Part shown: positions 6,227-6,558 of the stretch, piece after piece | Position numbering within the stretch: the first letter of the stretch is position 1 | How the letters are laid out: every line of letters starts with the position of its first letter | DNA from: Aliitabrizicola sp031425325 | GTDB taxonomy: Bacteria; Pseudomonadota; Alphaproteobacteria; Rhodobacterales; Rhodobacteraceae | Length of the DNA stretch: 6,558 nt | Assembly (NCBI GenBank): GCA_031425325.1 | Contig: JANPJD010000047.1 | Location: forward strand, 1 to 6,558 | Direction: 5' to 3' | Position numbers and translations under genes: made by a program | The notes under the pieces: generated by a model | What the model was told of the DNA's origin: nothing | The model's database searches: none | Seen by the model: only the letters and a program-made list of their open reading frames with translations

Positions 6227-6291
6227 GGGTGTGTCCGGTCAGGAGGATAAGGCGATGCAGGGTCGGCGGTGCCGCCCGATCAGGTCGAGCG
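6227..6291 (-). other. yajC-secD intergenic gap with a small GC-rich hairpin
   Basis: This is the longest gap in the window. At 6263-6279 an inverted repeat (TCGGCGG / CCGCCCGA around a tiny TG loop, with one bulged base) could form a short hairpin. No T-run follows on the minus strand, so it is not a standard intrinsic terminator. I see no convincing promoter boxes and no Shine-Dalgarno match directly before secD. Confidence 0.4.
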
Positions 6292-6558
6292 TCAGGTCGC
6301 GGGCTCGGTCTTGGACATGACCTGCGCGATGGTGCTGCGCGGCGTGCGGACGCGGACGCCATCGGCAATCTCGACCTCGAGGACGCCGTCGTCGTTCACC
6401 TTGGTGACCTTGCCGATGATGCCGCCCTGCGTCAGCACCTGGTCGCCGCGCCGAAGGGCCTCGACCATCGCCTTGTGCTCTTTCAGCTTCTTCTGCTGCG
6501 GACGGATCAGAAGGAAATACATGATCGCGAAGATCAGGATCAGCGGCACGAAGCTGGC
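6292..6558 (-). CDS. yajC: YajC, Sec translocase accessory protein (5' end outside window)
   Basis: YajC is a small inner-membrane protein that binds SecDF and is not essential in E. coli. The window shows 88 residues to the TGA stop. The frame stays open to the window edge (Ala-Ser-Phe precede the Val at 6549), so the true start is a few codons outside. The GTG at 6549 is unlikely to be the start because it would cut into the membrane segment. Visible are one hydrophobic span (PLILIFAIMYFLLI), the signature RPQQKKLKEH directly after it, and the cytoplasmic domain with GDQVLTQGGIIGKV and the acidic, Val-rich strands typical of the family. Its place before secD is the standard order. Only about 5-12 N-terminal residues should be missing, judged from usual family length. 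Confidence 0.96.
   Translation of the reverse strand, partial: ASFVPLILIFAIMYFLLIRPQQKKLKEHKAMVEALRRGDQVLTQGGIIGKVTKVNDDGVLEVEIADGVRVRTPRSTIAQVMSKTEPAT

Noticed and set aside
6263..6279. Intrinsic terminator after yajC
   Set aside because: The stem is short with a two-base loop and no T-run follows in the transcribed direction. secD would also need read-through or a promoter that I cannot see.
1..6558. Mobile element, CRISPR, tRNA, rRNA or phage-like content
   Set aside because: No tandem spaced repeats, transposase or integrase motifs, or tRNA-like cloverleaf sequence were noticed. The window is filled by housekeeping genes.

Overview
The window is a single-strand, gene-dense chromosomal segment, GC-rich by eye, with every credible gene on the minus strand. 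Gene content and order (yajC-secD-secF, an Mth938/DUF498-type protein, ccmA-ccmB-ccmC-ccmD-ccmG) and the protein sequences point to an alphaproteobacterium, most likely of the Rhodobacter/Roseobacter group (Rhodobacterales). This assignment rests on family knowledge, not on a database search.

In transcription order (from high to low coordinates) the layout is as follows. A 5'-truncated yajC (6292-6558) is followed by a 65-bp gap holding a small GC-rich hairpin, then secD (4562-6226) and secF (3581-4546). Next come a 117-aa Mth938-domain protein, homologous to the mitochondrial complex I assembly factor NDUFAF3 (3215-3568), ccmA (2598-3215), ccmB (1945-2601), ccmC (1164-1892, or from 1901), ccmD (1006-1167), ccmG (480-1013), and an unrecognised small exported protein with four cysteines in its mature part (13-483). 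From 3568 down to 13, every junction is a 1-, 4- or 8-bp overlap except ccmB-ccmC. This suggests one translationally coupled transcription unit. I see no internal terminator or convincing promoter.

The genes share a cell-envelope theme. YajC/SecD/SecF drive the late, proton-motive-force-dependent steps of Sec export. CcmA-B-C-D move and present haem at the periplasmic face. CcmG reduces apocytochrome c cysteines so that haem can be attached. The Mth938 protein may link membrane protein insertion to respiratory complex assembly. ccmE, ccmF and ccmH/I are not in the window and must lie elsewhere if System I is complete.

Most of the window is well-known biology. The item most likely to be undescribed is the terminal four-cysteine exported protein coupled to ccmG. 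Smaller points are a serine where CcmA relatives carry the Q-loop glutamine, and an 11-codon open frame with its own ribosome-binding-like sequence that stops immediately before a candidate ccmC start codon.
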